Under the pieces are notes generated by a model. That model worked only from the letters and a program-made list of their open reading frames with translations, made no database searches and was not told the origin of the DNA. This document shows positions 17,687 to 27,101 of a stretch of DNA of 64,000 bases, piece by piece. The stretch covers positions 1 to 64,000 of the forward strand of contig JAJDAO010000021.1 in the NCBI GenBank assembly GCA_029261835.1, in the 5' to 3' direction. The DNA comes from Deltaproteobacteria bacterium (GTDB taxonomy: Bacteria; Myxococcota_A; UBA9160; UBA4427). A program made the translations under genes and the position numbers. Each line of letters starts with the position of its first letter. The first letter of the stretch is position 1.

Positions 17687-18682
17687 ATGACTGTGGCGCT
17701 TGGGATCAATGGATTTGGCCGAATCGGCAGACTTGTGGTGAGGGCGGCTCGCGAACGCGACATCGAGATCTCGGGCATCAACGACCTGATGGATCCCACC
17801 ACACTGGCACACCTGCTCCGATACGACTCGGTCCACGGTCACTTCCCCGGCACTGTGGAGACCGAATCGAACGCCATCGTGGTGGACGGCAAGCGAATCC
17901 CCGTGCTGAGCGAACGCGATCCGGCCCAGCTGGGGTGGGGCAAGCTGGGGGCCCGGATCGTCATCGAGAGCACCGGCAGGTTCACGAGCCACGAAATGGC
18001 GGAGAAGCACATCGAAGCCGGCGCAGAGCGCGTCATCATCAGTGCCCCCTCGCCCGACCCCGATGTCACGATCGTGCTCGGTGTCAACCACGAGGCGTAC
18101 GACCCACAGCAGCATCGGATCGTCTCGAACGCCTCGTGCACGACGAACTGCCTGGCGCCGATCGCCAAGGTTCTCGATGACGCCTTTGGCATCGAGGCGG
18201 GCTGGATGAACACCATCCACGCCTACACCAACGATCAGCTCGTGCATGACGGACCGCACAGCGACTTGCGCCGCGCGCGATGCGCTTCCAGCTCGATGAT
18301 CCCGACCAGTACCGGGGCCGCGCGTGCCATCGGGCTGGTGCTGCCGCGGCTCATCGGCAAGCTCGATGGGCTGGCGGTGCGCGTGCCCACGACCGACGTT
18401 TCCATTCTCGATCTGAGTCTCAAGCTCGAGCGCTCGACGGACGCCGAATCGATCAACGCCCTGATGAAGCAGGCCGCCGAGGGGCCGCTGGCGGGATATC
18501 TGCGCTACTGCGAGGAGCCTCTGGTCTCGGTGGACTTCATCGGCGATCCTCACTCGGCTATTCTCGACGCGCCGAACACGCGTGTCATGAACGGCGACTT
18601 TGCCAAGATTCTGGCTTGGTACGACAACGAGACCGGCTATGCGACCCGCCTGGTCGAGTTGGCGGAGTTGATGGGGACCTGA
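17687..18682 (+). CDS. gap: Glyceraldehyde-3-phosphate dehydrogenase, type I
   Basis: About 331 aa, normal length. N-terminal NAD-binding ALGINGFGRIGR, then INDLMD, RYDSVHGHF, the catalytic SNASCTTNCLAPI with the nucleophile Cys, and the C-terminal AWYDNETGYATRLV are all present. It oxidises glyceraldehyde-3-phosphate to 1,3-bisphosphoglycerate with NAD and phosphate. ATG at 17687 has GGGAGG at 17673-17678. It leads the cluster gap-pgk-tpiA-secG, with only 4 nt to pgk. The 200 bp upstream, shared with the divergent acylase, should hold its promoter, but I see no convincing -35/-10 pair. Confidence 0.97.
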   Translation: MTVALGINGFGRIGRLVVRAARERDIEISGINDLMDPTTLAHLLRYDSVHGHFPGTVETESNAIVVDGKRIPVLSERDPAQLGWGKLGARIVIESTGRFTSHEMAEKHIEAGAERVIISAPSPDPDVTIVLGVNHEAYDPQQHRIVSNASCTTNCLAPIAKVLDDAFGIEAGWMNTIHAYTNDQLVHDGPHSDLRRARCASSSMIPTSTGAARAIGLVLPRLIGKLDGLAVRVPTTDVSILDLSLKLERSTDAESINALMKQAAEGPLAGYLRYCEEPLVSVDFIGDPHSAILDAPNTRVMNGDFAKILAWYDNETGYATRLVELAELMGT

Positions 18683-18686
18683 TGAA

Positions 18687-19907
18687 GTGAGCGTTCGGAG
18701 CCTGGACGACCTGCTCGGCGGAGGGGGGCGGGAGACAGCGTCGGGCCCGGGCCGAGATGAAACGCTGCGAGGACGCCGCGTCTTCGTCCGCGCCGATCTC
18801 AACGTGCCGATCGCGAACGGACACATCACCGACGACACACGGATTCGCGCATCAGTCCCGAGCCTGCGCCGGCTGCTGGACGCCGGCGCACGCGTGATTC
18901 TGGCTTCCCACCTCGGGCGACCCAAGGGCAGGCGAGTCCCCGAGCTCTCGCTGCGACCTCTGGCCCCGGCGCTGGCCGATTTGCTCGACCGCGAGGTGCG
19001 GTTCGCAGACGACTGTGTCGGCGAAGCTGTCCGGGCTGCGGCCGCGAACCTCGCAGATGGTCAGGTATTACTGCTCGAGAATCTCCGCTATCACGCCAGC
19101 GAAACCGCGAACGATCCAGAGTTCGCGCGGGAACTCGCGACACTGGCGGACGTCTACGTGAACGATGCCTTCGGCACCGCCCACAGAGCGCACGCCTCGA
19201 CCGCGGGCATGGTCGCCCACGTCGCCGAGGCCGCCGCGGGCGATCTGCTGCGATCGGAGCTCGAGCACCTCAACGTGGTGCTCCACCCCGACCGACCTCT
19301 ACTCTGCCTGCTCGGCGGCGCCAAGGTCTCGGATAAGCTCGGCGTGCTCGAGGCGCTGGCCTCACGAGCCGACGCACTCGCCATTGGAGGGGCCATGGCC
19401 TACACCTTCCTCGCCGCGCGGGGCGAGAACACCGGAACCTCGCTCGTCGAAGCGGACCGGATCGAGGCTGCCCGCCGTCTGCTCGCGACCGCCGAACAAG
19501 GGAAGACGCGATTACTCCTGCCCCAGGACCACGTGGTTGCCCGGACCCTGGATGAAGGAGAGGAGACCCGAGTGGTGGAGAAGATTCCCGATGGCTGGAT
19601 GGGCGTCGACATCGGCCCCCGGACTGCGGCGGATTACGCCGCGGAGGCGACGCAGGCCCGCACACTGCTCTGGAATGGGCCGATGGGGGTGTTCGAGATC
19701 GACGCCTTCGCGCGCGGAACCGAAGAGCTGGCCCGAGCGGTCGCGGAATCACCGGCCACCACGATAATCGGTGGCGGCGACTCGCTGGCTGCCATCAACA
19801 AACTCGGCCTGGCAGGCCGCATAGACCACCTGTCCACCGGCGGCGGCGCCTCTCTCGAGTACGTGCAAGGACTCGAGCTGCCGGGCGTGGCAGCCCTGGA
19901 GCGATGA
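18687..19907 (+). CDS. pgk: Phosphoglycerate kinase
   Basis: About 406 aa. It shows VFVRADLNVPI, the substrate-binding ASHLGRPKG, VLLLENLRYH, LGGAKVSDKLGVL, the ATP-site LWNGPMGVFEI and the C-terminal GGGDSLAAINKLG with STGGGASLEYV. It makes ATP from 1,3-bisphosphoglycerate in glycolysis. The start is GTG at 18687, 4 nt after the gap stop, with a ~25-residue glycine-rich leader before the usual N-terminus. The stop overlaps tpiA (ATGATGATG region), so pgk and tpiA are coupled. Confidence 0.97.
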   Translation: MSVRSLDDLLGGGGRETASGPGRDETLRGRRVFVRADLNVPIANGHITDDTRIRASVPSLRRLLDAGARVILASHLGRPKGRRVPELSLRPLAPALADLLDREVRFADDCVGEAVRAAAANLADGQVLLLENLRYHASETANDPEFARELATLADVYVNDAFGTAHRAHASTAGMVAHVAEAAAGDLLRSELEHLNVVLHPDRPLLCLLGGAKVSDKLGVLEALASRADALAIGGAMAYTFLAARGENTGTSLVEADRIEAARRLLATAEQGKTRLLLPQDHVVARTLDEGEETRVVEKIPDGWMGVDIGPRTAADYAAEATQARTLLWNGPMGVFEIDAFARGTEELARAVAESPATTIIGGGDSLAAINKLGLAGRIDHLSTGGGASLEYVQGLELPGVAALER

Positions 19908-20674
19908 TGATGCGACGCCCGATTCTCGCCGCCAATTGGAAGATGCACATGGACCGCGCCGAAGCCGGCGACTTCATCGCCGGCTTTCTGCCGAGGGTGG
20001 AACAGGCCAGCGCCGTGGACATCGTGATCGCACCCCCGGCCACCGCCCTGGATCGGGTCGGCGCCGCTCTGGAGCAGAGCTCCGTGCAGCTCGCCGCCCA
20101 GAACGTGAACGCCGAGGCGAAGGGGGCTTTCACCGGAGAACTCTCGCCGGCAATGCTGCGCGAGATCGGCTGCCGATACTGCATCGTCGGCCACAGCGAG
20201 CGGCGGGCCCTCTACGGCGAGACCAGCGAGGGCGTCGCCGCCAAGGCCGCGGCCCTGCTCGGCGTCGGCATTCGGCCAATCGTGTGCGTCGGAGAGACGC
20301 TGGAGGAGCGAGAGACAGGTCGCACGCACGATGTGGTGGGGGCACAGCTCGCTGGAAGCCTCGCGGGGATCACGACTGACCAAGCCACCGAGTTGGTGTT
20401 AGCATACGAGCCCGTCTGGGCTATCGGGACCGGCAAGACCGCCACACCGGAGTTGGCTCAGGAGGTACATTCATTCATCCGCGAGCACCTGTGCGGGCGC
20501 TTCGCGAGCGCCGGTAACGAGATCCGGATCCAGTACGGCGGCTCGGTCAAGCCCGACAATGTGGCCGCCATCATGGCGCAGAGCGACATCGACGGCGCGC
20601 TGGTCGGCGGCGCCAGCCTCGAGCCCGAAAGCTTCGCCCGGATCGTCCAGTTCGATTGCCCGGAGAACACCTGA
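19904..20674 (+). CDS. tpiA: Triosephosphate isomerase
   Basis: 256 aa, full length. Catalytic residues are all visible: Lys13 in NWKM, His97 in VGHSERR and Glu169 in AYEPVWAIGTG; the phosphate-binding IQYGGSVKPDN and LVGGASLEPESF follow. It interconverts dihydroxyacetone phosphate and glyceraldehyde-3-phosphate. It overlaps the end of pgk by 4 nt and is followed after 2 nt by secG, so it belongs to the same transcript. Confidence 0.97.
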   Translation: MMMRRPILAANWKMHMDRAEAGDFIAGFLPRVEQASAVDIVIAPPATALDRVGAALEQSSVQLAAQNVNAEAKGAFTGELSPAMLREIGCRYCIVGHSERRALYGETSEGVAAKAAALLGVGIRPIVCVGETLEERETGRTHDVVGAQLAGSLAGITTDQATELVLAYEPVWAIGTGKTATPELAQEVHSFIREHLCGRFASAGNEIRIQYGGSVKPDNVAAIMAQSDIDGALVGGASLEPESFARIVQFDCPENT

Positions 20675-20676
20675 CC

Positions 20677-21072
20677 ATGGCGACCCTGCTTCTCGTGCTG
20701 CACTTTCTCGTCTGCTTCGTGCTGATCGCAGTCGTCCTGCTACAGCGTGGCAAGGGTGCGGATCTCGGTGCTGCTCTGGGCGGCGGCGGAGCCAACACGC
20801 TCTTTGGCGGACGCGGCGCCGGCAACTTTCTGACCAAGCTCACAACCGGGAGCGCGGTTGTCTTCATGTGCACGAGCTTCTCGCTTGCCTACCTGGGCAG
20901 TGAGAAGGCGGACGTGAGGCTCTTCGATGGCGCCGATGTCGAAGAGGGCGAGTCGGCACCCGACGGGCTCACAGAGGCGCCCGTCGCGGAGCTACCAACC
21001 GACGAGGACGCGGGCGGCGGCCTCGAGGAAATCGAGCCGGGGGACCGCGGCGACGCCGGCGACGCGCCCTGA
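20677..21072 (+). CDS. secG: Preprotein translocase subunit SecG
   Basis: 131 aa. Two membrane helices flank the conserved cytoplasmic loop VLLQRGKGADLGAALGGG and TLFGGRGAGNFLTKLT, as in SecG of the SecYEG channel. The C-terminal ~50 residues are acidic (EEGESAPDG...DEDAGGGLEEIEPGD), an extension often seen in this family. ATG at 20677 is 2 nt after the tpiA stop. secG directly after tpiA and before tRNA-Leu is a common order in deltaproteobacterial-type genomes. Confidence 0.95.
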   Translation: MATLLLVLHFLVCFVLIAVVLLQRGKGADLGAALGGGGANTLFGGRGAGNFLTKLTTGSAVVFMCTSFSLAYLGSEKADVRLFDGADVEEGESAPDGLTEAPVAELPTDEDAGGGLEEIEPGDRGDAGDAP

Positions 21073-21160
21073 ACCGAGTACCTCACCGGGCAGCCGTCGG
21101 TAGAGGTGCTGGCAGCGATCACCGGGTTCGTTATTTTCCGCCCACTTCGAGCCCAGATGT

Positions 21161-21247
21161 GCGGCGGTGGCGGAACTGGTAGACGCGTCAGCTTGAGGGG
21201 CTGGTGGGGGCAACCCCGTGGAGGTTCGAGTCCTCTTCGCCGCACCA
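21161..21247 (+). tRNA. tRNA-Leu, anticodon GAG, CCA encoded
   Basis: 87 nt with a long variable arm typical of tRNA-Leu. The acceptor stem GCGGCGG pairs with TCGCCGC (last pair G-T), followed by discriminator A and encoded CCA. The D-arm has GGCGGAACTGGTAGACG. The anticodon stem TCAGC/GCTGG encloses the loop TTGAGGG, giving GAG at 21195-21197. The variable arm is GGGGG...CCCC and the T-arm has GGTTCGAGTCC. It is the last element of the gap-pgk-tpiA-secG group. Its 3' end is repeated at 29798-29820. Confidence 0.97.
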
Positions 21248-21248
21248 T
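21226..21248 (+). repeat. 3' end of tRNA-Leu, left copy of an imperfect 23-bp direct repeat (possible attL)
   Basis: The 23 bases covering the T-loop 3' half, acceptor stem, CCA and one following T match 29798-29820 at 21 of 23 positions in the same orientation. Identity ends right after CCAT in both copies. tRNA 3' ends are the usual target of site-specific integrases, so the pair may bound an old insertion of ~8.6 kb. Confidence 0.55.
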
Positions 21249-21279
21249 CTTTACCCAAACAAAACAGACACTTAGATTC

Positions 21280-21319
21280 AGAAGGCCCCGCTGCCGGCTC
21301 GCTGCTGGGCGGGTCTTCT
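21280..21319. terminator. Possible hairpin terminator after tRNA-Leu
   Basis: AGAAGGCCC and GGGTCTTCT form a 9-bp stem (one G-T) around a GC-rich loop, between tRNA-Leu and the convergent RND gene. No U-tract follows on the plus strand, so it is only a weak candidate, possibly acting on both converging transcripts. Confidence 0.3.
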
Positions 21320-21436
21320 GCGTGCTCGCCCTGGCCCTCGTGGGGCGCACGTCCGAGAGGGACAAGGCCGCGCATGGTGCCAGAGGCCGGCCCGTCTTCT
21401 GCTCGGCTCACCGGCACTTGAAGAAGCGGGATGCGC

Positions 21437-24400
21437 CTACGCGCTGGGCTCGCCTTCGCTATCGGGCACGATGAGCGAGAAGAACACGGGCAGGACCACC
21501 ATCGTCAACACCGTGGCGAACACCAGCCCCGCGATGATCGTGACCGCCATCGCCGCAAAGAACGCGTCGAGCAAGAGCGGGATCATTCCGAGCGCCGTCG
21601 TGGCCGCCGCCAAGGCAACGGGACGCAGGCGGCTTGCCGCCGAATCCACGATCGCCGCGCGTTGCTCCTTGCCACCAGCGCTCTGGAGGTTGATCTCGTC
21701 CACCAGCACGATCGCGTTCTTGATCAACATACCCATCAAGCTCAAGAAGCCGAGTAGCGACATGAAGCCAAACGGTATTCCCGTCGAGAGCAATCCGGCC
21801 GTCACGCCGATGATCGCAAGCGGGACATTGAGCCAGATCACAAGGGTCTGGCGCAGCGAGTTGAACAGCGCGACTGTGACCAGCACCATGATGAGTACAA
21901 AAACCGGGATCGAAGCTGCGAGCCCCGCCTGCGCGCTCCCCGAGTCTTCATACTCCCCGCCCCATTCGAGGGTGTAGTCCTCGGGCAGCTCGATGGACTC
22001 GACCTGCGGCCGAAGTTTCGCGAACAACTTGCTCGCGGGACCCCGTTTCGGGTCACAGTAGACGATCAACGTCGGCCGGCGGTCCAGTCGCATGATGATT
22101 TCGTCTTCGAATTCGGTTTCGAAACCCGAGACCACCTGTCCGAGTGGAATCATCTGTTTGGCAACGGGACTCCAGATCTGGAGGCTACGAATGCTCGCGA
22201 CATCCGATCGCTGCGGGGCGTTGGCCCGCATGATGATCGGCACCAGATTATTCTCTTCCCGAAACAGGCCGACGCGAATACCCTCGAAACCTTGGCGCAG
22301 TGCATCGGCTATGTCGTCGCGTTGAATGCCTGCGAGGTTCGCCTGTCGCTCCGCGATAATCGGGCGCAGCACCTTCACCCGCTGACGCCAGTCGGTGCGA
22401 AGCGCCTTTGCGTTGCCGCTTCCGGCAAAGATCGCCTGGGTTTGCGTGGCGAGCTCGCGGAGGACGTTGGGGTTCGGGCCACTGAAGCGCGCCTGGATCT
22501 TGCCCGTACTGCCTGGACCCAACTGAAATCTCGAGGCATACGCGAGCGCGTCTGGGAACGCGGCGCCGATGTGGTCCTCGACTTCCTTGATGAGCTCGCC
22601 GATGCGCGTGTACTCGTCGACGTCGACCAGGAACTGCGCATAGGAAGAGTTGAGCTTCCCGGGGGCGTAGGTGAGCAGGAAGCGCAGGCCGCCCTTACCG
22701 AGCAGCGTCGTAACGTGGGCGACGCCCTGGCGTTCGAGCAGATAGTCCTCGAGCTTCTCGGCCTGCTGCTCCGTCTCCGAGATGTGGGTGCCTTGCGGCA
22801 ACCAGAAGTCGACCAGCATTTGTGGGCGCGTCGAAGGAGGAAAGAAGCTCTGATCCACGTAACCAAAGCCCCATACCGCTGCGCCGAACAAACCGACGAC
22901 CACGCTCACAGTGAGCCAGCGCATCCGCATGCAGGTATGCAGAAGGGCCTTGAATGCGAGGTAGAAGCCGCTGCCGTAGGGATCGGCTTCCGCGTCCGAT
23001 CCCGCAGCGGGGGCCTTCAAGAACATGACGCACAACAAGGGCGTGATGGTCACCGCGGTGACCCAGCTCAACATGAGCGAAGCCAACACGACCTGGAACA
23101 GCGAGCGGCAGAACTCACCTGTCGAATCATCCGAAGTGCCGATCGCCGCGAAGGCAAGCACGGCGATGATCGTTGCTCCAAGCAGCGGCACACCCGTCTG
23201 CCCGACAACCTCGGCTGCGGCTTCTTCGGGTTTCTCGCCTTTGCCGAGACGGATCAACATTCCGTCGACGACCACGATCGCATTGTCGACGAGCATCCCC
23301 AGAGCAATGATGAGCGCACCAAGAGAAATGCGCTCGAGCGCGACGCCCATCGGATCCATGATGATGAAGGTTCCGCTGATCGTGAGCACCAGCACGAAAC
23401 CAATCAGCAGCCCGCTGCGCAGGCCCATGAATAGAAGCAGGACCACGATCACGATCGCGACGGCTTCGACGAGGCTCAGCACGAACCCGGATATCGCGAT
23501 CTGCACCGCTTCGGACTGCAGCGAGATGATCCCGAACTCGATTCCGAGCGGGGTCTGGGCGCGCAGTTCTTTCATCCGAGCGCGCAGCGCCTCTCCCATT
23601 TCCACGACGTTGCCGCCCGAGGCGGTCGAGATCCCGAGTCCGATTGCGTTGTTGCCGTCGTAGCGGATCAAGTGACTGGCGGGGTCCACGTAGCCGCGGC
23701 GCACGGTCGCAACGTCGCGCAGGTAGATCTGCTGGTCACCACCGCGGAGCAGGACGCCTTCCAGCTGCTCGGTCGTCGTCACGTTGCCTGAGGGTTCGAT
23801 CGCAATGAACTCACTTCCGACCCCCACCCGGCCGGCATCGACGACCGCGTTCTTCTGTCGCAGTTCATCGGCGATCACACTGGCTGGGATTCCCAACTGG
23901 GCCATGCGGTCTCGGGAGAGCTCCACGTAGATGGATTCGGTTCGCTCACCGTATGTTGCAATCTTCGCGACATCCGGAACGAGCAAGAGCTCGCGTTTCA
24001 GGAGGTCGACGTAGCTCTTGAGCTCCGCGTACGAGTATTCAGAGCCGTAGACGGCCACGAACACGCCATAGACATCTCCGTAGTCGTCAAGGACCAGAGA
24101 CGGTCCGGCGCCCGGCGGCAGATGGCGCTGCGCGTCGTTGACCTTGCGCCGCAACTCGTCCCAGACCTGCGGGAGGTCGTCGGTCGTGTAGCTCTTCTTG
24201 ATGCTGACGGTCAGCGTCGAAAGCCCCCGATCGGACTTTGAGCTGACCTCGTCGAGCTGGCCCATCTGCTGGACGCTGATCTCGAGTTCGTCCGTGACTT
24301 CCTGCTCGACCTCCGTTGCAGACGCACCGGGATAGGGGGTGATGACGAGGGCGTCCTTGATCGTGAACTCGGGATCTTCGAGACGCGGAAGATTACGAAA

Positions 24401-24484
24401 GGTCTGCAACCCACCCACAAGCATGAGCGCGGTGAGGACAAGGGTGAGGACACGATTCTGGATGGCGAACGTGGCGAGATTCAT
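21437..24484 (-). CDS. RND-family (AcrB/HAE1-type) efflux transporter
   Basis: About 1015 aa, full length for an inner-membrane RND pump: N-terminal helix (NRVLTLVLTALMLVGG), a large periplasmic loop, six helices, a second loop and six helices. The TM4 proton-relay region reads LGMLVDNAIVVVDG (one Asp rather than the Asp-Asp of AcrB) and TM10 retains the Lys (MGMLIKNAIVLVDEI). Substrates cannot be read. It lies 18 nt downstream of the adaptor gene, and no outer-membrane TolC-type gene is present. It is the first gene after tRNA-Leu, convergent with it, inside the region bounded by the tRNA repeat. Confidence 0.93.
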   Translation of the reverse strand: MNLATFAIQNRVLTLVLTALMLVGGLQTFRNLPRLEDPEFTIKDALVITPYPGASATEVEQEVTDELEISVQQMGQLDEVSSKSDRGLSTLTVSIKKSYTTDDLPQVWDELRRKVNDAQRHLPPGAGPSLVLDDYGDVYGVFVAVYGSEYSYAELKSYVDLLKRELLLVPDVAKIATYGERTESIYVELSRDRMAQLGIPASVIADELRQKNAVVDAGRVGVGSEFIAIEPSGNVTTTEQLEGVLLRGGDQQIYLRDVATVRRGYVDPASHLIRYDGNNAIGLGISTASGGNVVEMGEALRARMKELRAQTPLGIEFGIISLQSEAVQIAISGFVLSLVEAVAIVIVVLLLFMGLRSGLLIGFVLVLTISGTFIIMDPMGVALERISLGALIIALGMLVDNAIVVVDGMLIRLGKGEKPEEAAAEVVGQTGVPLLGATIIAVLAFAAIGTSDDSTGEFCRSLFQVVLASLMLSWVTAVTITPLLCVMFLKAPAAGSDAEADPYGSGFYLAFKALLHTCMRMRWLTVSVVVGLFGAAVWGFGYVDQSFFPPSTRPQMLVDFWLPQGTHISETEQQAEKLEDYLLERQGVAHVTTLLGKGGLRFLLTYAPGKLNSSYAQFLVDVDEYTRIGELIKEVEDHIGAAFPDALAYASRFQLGPGSTGKIQARFSGPNPNVLRELATQTQAIFAGSGNAKALRTDWRQRVKVLRPIIAERQANLAGIQRDDIADALRQGFEGIRVGLFREENNLVPIIMRANAPQRSDVASIRSLQIWSPVAKQMIPLGQVVSGFETEFEDEIIMRLDRRPTLIVYCDPKRGPASKLFAKLRPQVESIELPEDYTLEWGGEYEDSGSAQAGLAASIPVFVLIMVLVTVALFNSLRQTLVIWLNVPLAIIGVTAGLLSTGIPFGFMSLLGFLSLMGMLIKNAIVLVDEINLQSAGGKEQRAAIVDSAASRLRPVALAAATTALGMIPLLLDAFFAAMAVTIIAGLVFATVLTMVVLPVFFSLIVPDSEGEPSA

Positions 24485-24502
24485 CAGTCGATGTCCACGC
24501 TG

Positions 24503-25615
24503 CTAGCTTTCATGCCGGCGAACGCGCATGCCTTCGCGCAGTTGGTGGACGCCCGAGACCGCGATCCAGTCGCCACTCGCAAGACCACTCGTTACCGTGA
24601 CACTGTCTCCGGTGAGCGCCCCGAGCTCGACAGCCGCGCGGCTCGCTTGCATACTCGACCGGTCGACCTTCCAGACGTAGGCGTTGCCCTGTTCATCTGC
24701 CAAGGCCGATCGGGCGGGAATCTGGATCGAGCCTCCACTCTCGGTTCCGCCGGCCAGCGCATTGACCCGGACCGAAGCGGTCATTCCGGGCAGGAGCGTG
24801 ATGTCACTCGGACTTTGGATCGAAACCACGGCTTCGTACGTTCGCGACGTCGGGTCCGCGGTCGGGGAGAATTCCCTGACCTTTGCGGGAAAGCTCCTGC
24901 CTTCAACCGAAGAAACGAACACCATGGGCTGCAACACGGCATTTCGTTCTTCTTCGCTCGTTCCGCGACGAGTTCTCGCAAAAGCAGTTTCGGGGATCGC
25001 AACGGCGACTTCGAGAGAGGAAGTGTCCTGCAGAAGCACGATGATTTCCTTGGCCTGCACGTTCTGGAAGTTTTCTACGTAGACCTTGGCGACGGTTCCT
25101 GCAAAGGGCGCGGTGATGACCGCGTCGTCCTCGAGGTTCTTGAGGGCCCTGTCGGCGTTTGCACGCGCGATTTCGAACTGGCTGCGGGCTGCGTCGAATT
25201 CCTGCTGCGATGCGATGTCTGCGTCGTAGAGCGCCTTGATGCGAGAGAAGTCGGCTTCGGCTTTCGCGAGCATCGCGTTCTCGACATCGCGAATCGATTC
25301 GAAGTCCCGCGGGTCGAGACGCGCGAGGACCTGGTCCAGTGAAACCTCCTGCCCGTCGCGGACGAGAAGCTCGAGGAGCTTGCCCGCATCCTCGAAAGCC
25401 AACTCGGCCTGTTGGGCAGCCCGAATCTCACCCGGGAATTCGACGGTGCCCATGCTTCCGCCGGCTGAGATCTCGAGGATCTTGACGGGGCGCACGGGAT
25501 CGGGTGCCGGCGGCGCTTCTTCTGCGCATCCGAGCGCGCCACTGATCGCGAGGGCAGTGATGCCCTCCAGCGCCCATCGCAGCACACGGCTGTGTTGTCG
25601 TCGAACTCCCTTCAT
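24503..25615 (-). CDS. RND efflux periplasmic adaptor (membrane fusion protein)
   Basis: About 370 aa. An N-terminal signal ending ISGALGC suggests a lipoprotein. The lipoyl half-motifs (FEDAGKLLELLVRDGQEVSLDQVLARLD and DDAVITAPFAGTVAKVYV), the coiled-coil hairpin between them and the beta-barrel region follow in the AcrA order. It links the RND pump to an outer-membrane channel. ATG at 25615 is preceded by GGAGGGGG; a much longer frame upstream to 25963 has no family similarity and is rejected. First gene of a two-gene operon with the pump. Confidence 0.92.
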   Translation of the reverse strand: MKGVRRQHSRVLRWALEGITALAISGALGCAEEAPPAPDPVRPVKILEISAGGSMGTVEFPGEIRAAQQAELAFEDAGKLLELLVRDGQEVSLDQVLARLDPRDFESIRDVENAMLAKAEADFSRIKALYDADIASQQEFDAARSQFEIARANADRALKNLEDDAVITAPFAGTVAKVYVENFQNVQAKEIIVLLQDTSSLEVAVAIPETAFARTRRGTSEEERNAVLQPMVFVSSVEGRSFPAKVREFSPTADPTSRTYEAVVSIQSPSDITLLPGMTASVRVNALAGGTESGGSIQIPARSALADEQGNAYVWKVDRSSMQASRAAVELGALTGDSVTVTSGLASGDWIAVSGVHQLREGMRVRRHES

Positions 25616-25780
25616 GGCGCCGCCCCCTCCTTCGTCCCGGCCTACTCTACCGAGGCGATCGATCAATCGCCGCAGCCGTCTCGCAGCTCCGATTCCTGGC
25701 CCCCATAAATCTGCAAGATGTGGCCCTTTTCGAGAGCCAGAAGGGCGTGTAATCGGTAGCTGTACAAAGGAGATCTGAAC

Positions 25781-27067
25781 ATGCGCAACGGGATTCTCAT
25801 GATGCTCGCCTTCGCAGCGTCTGCTGGGCCCACATCGGCGTTGGCCGAGGGCGGCGCGGCCACGGTCGTCGCGCTTCTGGTCGACGGGCTTTCGGGCGAG
25901 ATGATCGAGCGCTACGAGACGCCGAACCTCGATCGCATGCGGAAGTCTGGAGTCTGGACCCACAACCTCACGCCGACCTTCCCAGCGATCTCGGGTCCGA
26001 CCTGGGCGTCGATTGCGACTGGCTGTCTACCGTCGCACCACGGGGTGGTAACCGACAAGTTCATCGACCCGGAGCGGGGACTGATGGACCACTCGGTCGA
26101 TGCGGATTGGCTCACGGGATGCGAGCTCATTCAGGAGGTCGCTGAACGACAAGGCGTGCGCACCGCAGCGCTCGGCTGGTGGGGTGCGCTCTCGACCCGA
26201 CGTGGGGCCACGGCGACCTACCTGTCGGCCGCGATCGAGGCCGAGCGAGTCGAGCCACGCTCGGTCAAGTCCTATCCCACAGACGATGTGCGTGCTGCCG
26301 AAGTGCTGCGATATTTGTCGCTTCCAGAGGAGCAGCGGCCGCGCCTGATCTTGGCGTTCATGCGGGGCCCAGACCTGGACGCCCACTTCAACGGTGCCGA
26401 GTCCGACGAGGTGGAACGCGCGGTCATCGGAGCCGACGCAGCCATCGGCACGGTGCTCGATGCCCTCGAATCGATGCACGACCCAACCACTCTGCTCGTG
26501 GTTTCCGACCATGGTCATCTACCGATCAGTCATATCGTGAACCTGCAGCGGATCATGCGCCGCCACGACATCCAGGCGACCGGAATCACGACGGGCACGT
26601 CTGCCTTCTTGTACTTCGAGGCGGAAGCCGACGTGGTGCGCGCCCTGGAGGCGCTCTCCTCCCGCGATGAGTTCGACGTCTACCGGCGTAGCGAACTTCC
26701 CGAGTGGGCCGACCTCGGAACCAGCGAACGGATCGGCCAGCTCGTCCTCTCTGCGCACCCCGGCTACTTCTTCGCTGACGTCGACCTGTGGCCCTTCTGG
26801 GCGAAGCCGCTCTCGGTCGTCGGCCCCGAGGTAATCGCGATGCCCTTCTTGGGAGCGGGCATCATATCCGGACATGGCTACGCCCCAATGGTCCCGGGAA
26901 ACCAGGGTGTCCTCTACCTCTCCGGCGAGGGTGTCCCTGCAGATTCGCTCCCGAGTGCGCACATGACTGACGTGCACCCCACTCTTGCGGCCCTGCTCGG
27001 GATCGAGCCGGGTTCACCGACTGACGGCGCGTCGCTGGTCGGCGCATTTGGACTAGACCGGCCCTGA
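25781..27067 (+). CDS. Secreted type I phosphodiesterase/nucleotide pyrophosphatase (alkaline phosphatase superfamily)
   Basis: About 428 aa with an N-terminal signal peptide ending around ALAEGG. The metal and nucleophile layout of the NPP family is visible: Asp in VVALLVDGL, probable nucleophile Thr in LTPTFPAISGPTW, ATGCLPSHHGVV, GPDLDAHFNG and VVSDHGH. These enzymes hydrolyse phosphodiester or pyrophosphate bonds of nucleotides or lipids in the periplasm or outside the cell. AAGGAG lies just upstream of the ATG. It is divergent from the efflux adaptor gene and convergent with the MocR-type regulator. The substrate is not predictable. Confidence 0.85.
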   Translation: MRNGILMMLAFAASAGPTSALAEGGAATVVALLVDGLSGEMIERYETPNLDRMRKSGVWTHNLTPTFPAISGPTWASIATGCLPSHHGVVTDKFIDPERGLMDHSVDADWLTGCELIQEVAERQGVRTAALGWWGALSTRRGATATYLSAAIEAERVEPRSVKSYPTDDVRAAEVLRYLSLPEEQRPRLILAFMRGPDLDAHFNGAESDEVERAVIGADAAIGTVLDALESMHDPTTLLVVSDHGHLPISHIVNLQRIMRRHDIQATGITTGTSAFLYFEAEADVVRALEALSSRDEFDVYRRSELPEWADLGTSERIGQLVLSAHPGYFFADVDLWPFWAKPLSVVGPEVIAMPFLGAGIISGHGYAPMVPGNQGVLYLSGEGVPADSLPSAHMTDVHPTLAALLGIEPGSPTDGASLVGAFGLDRP

Positions 27068-27101
27068 GAGGTCCGCGCTCCTGCCGCGGCGTGCTGTCGC
27101 C

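Noticed and set aside
17567..18682. GAPDH starting at 17567
   Set aside because: The 40 extra residues are unlike the family; ATG 17687 has GGGAGG and gives the normal N-terminus.
21437..24484. Single Asp in the TM4 proton-relay motif of the RND pump as a defect
   Set aside because: The Asp-Asn form with a retained TM10 Lys occurs in a sub-branch of HAE1-type pumps, so it is probably normal for its group.
24503..25963. RND adaptor starting at 25963
   Set aside because: The extra ~116 residues are Arg/Gly/Pro-rich with no signal; the ATG at 25615 has a strong GGAGG and starts a proper signal peptide.
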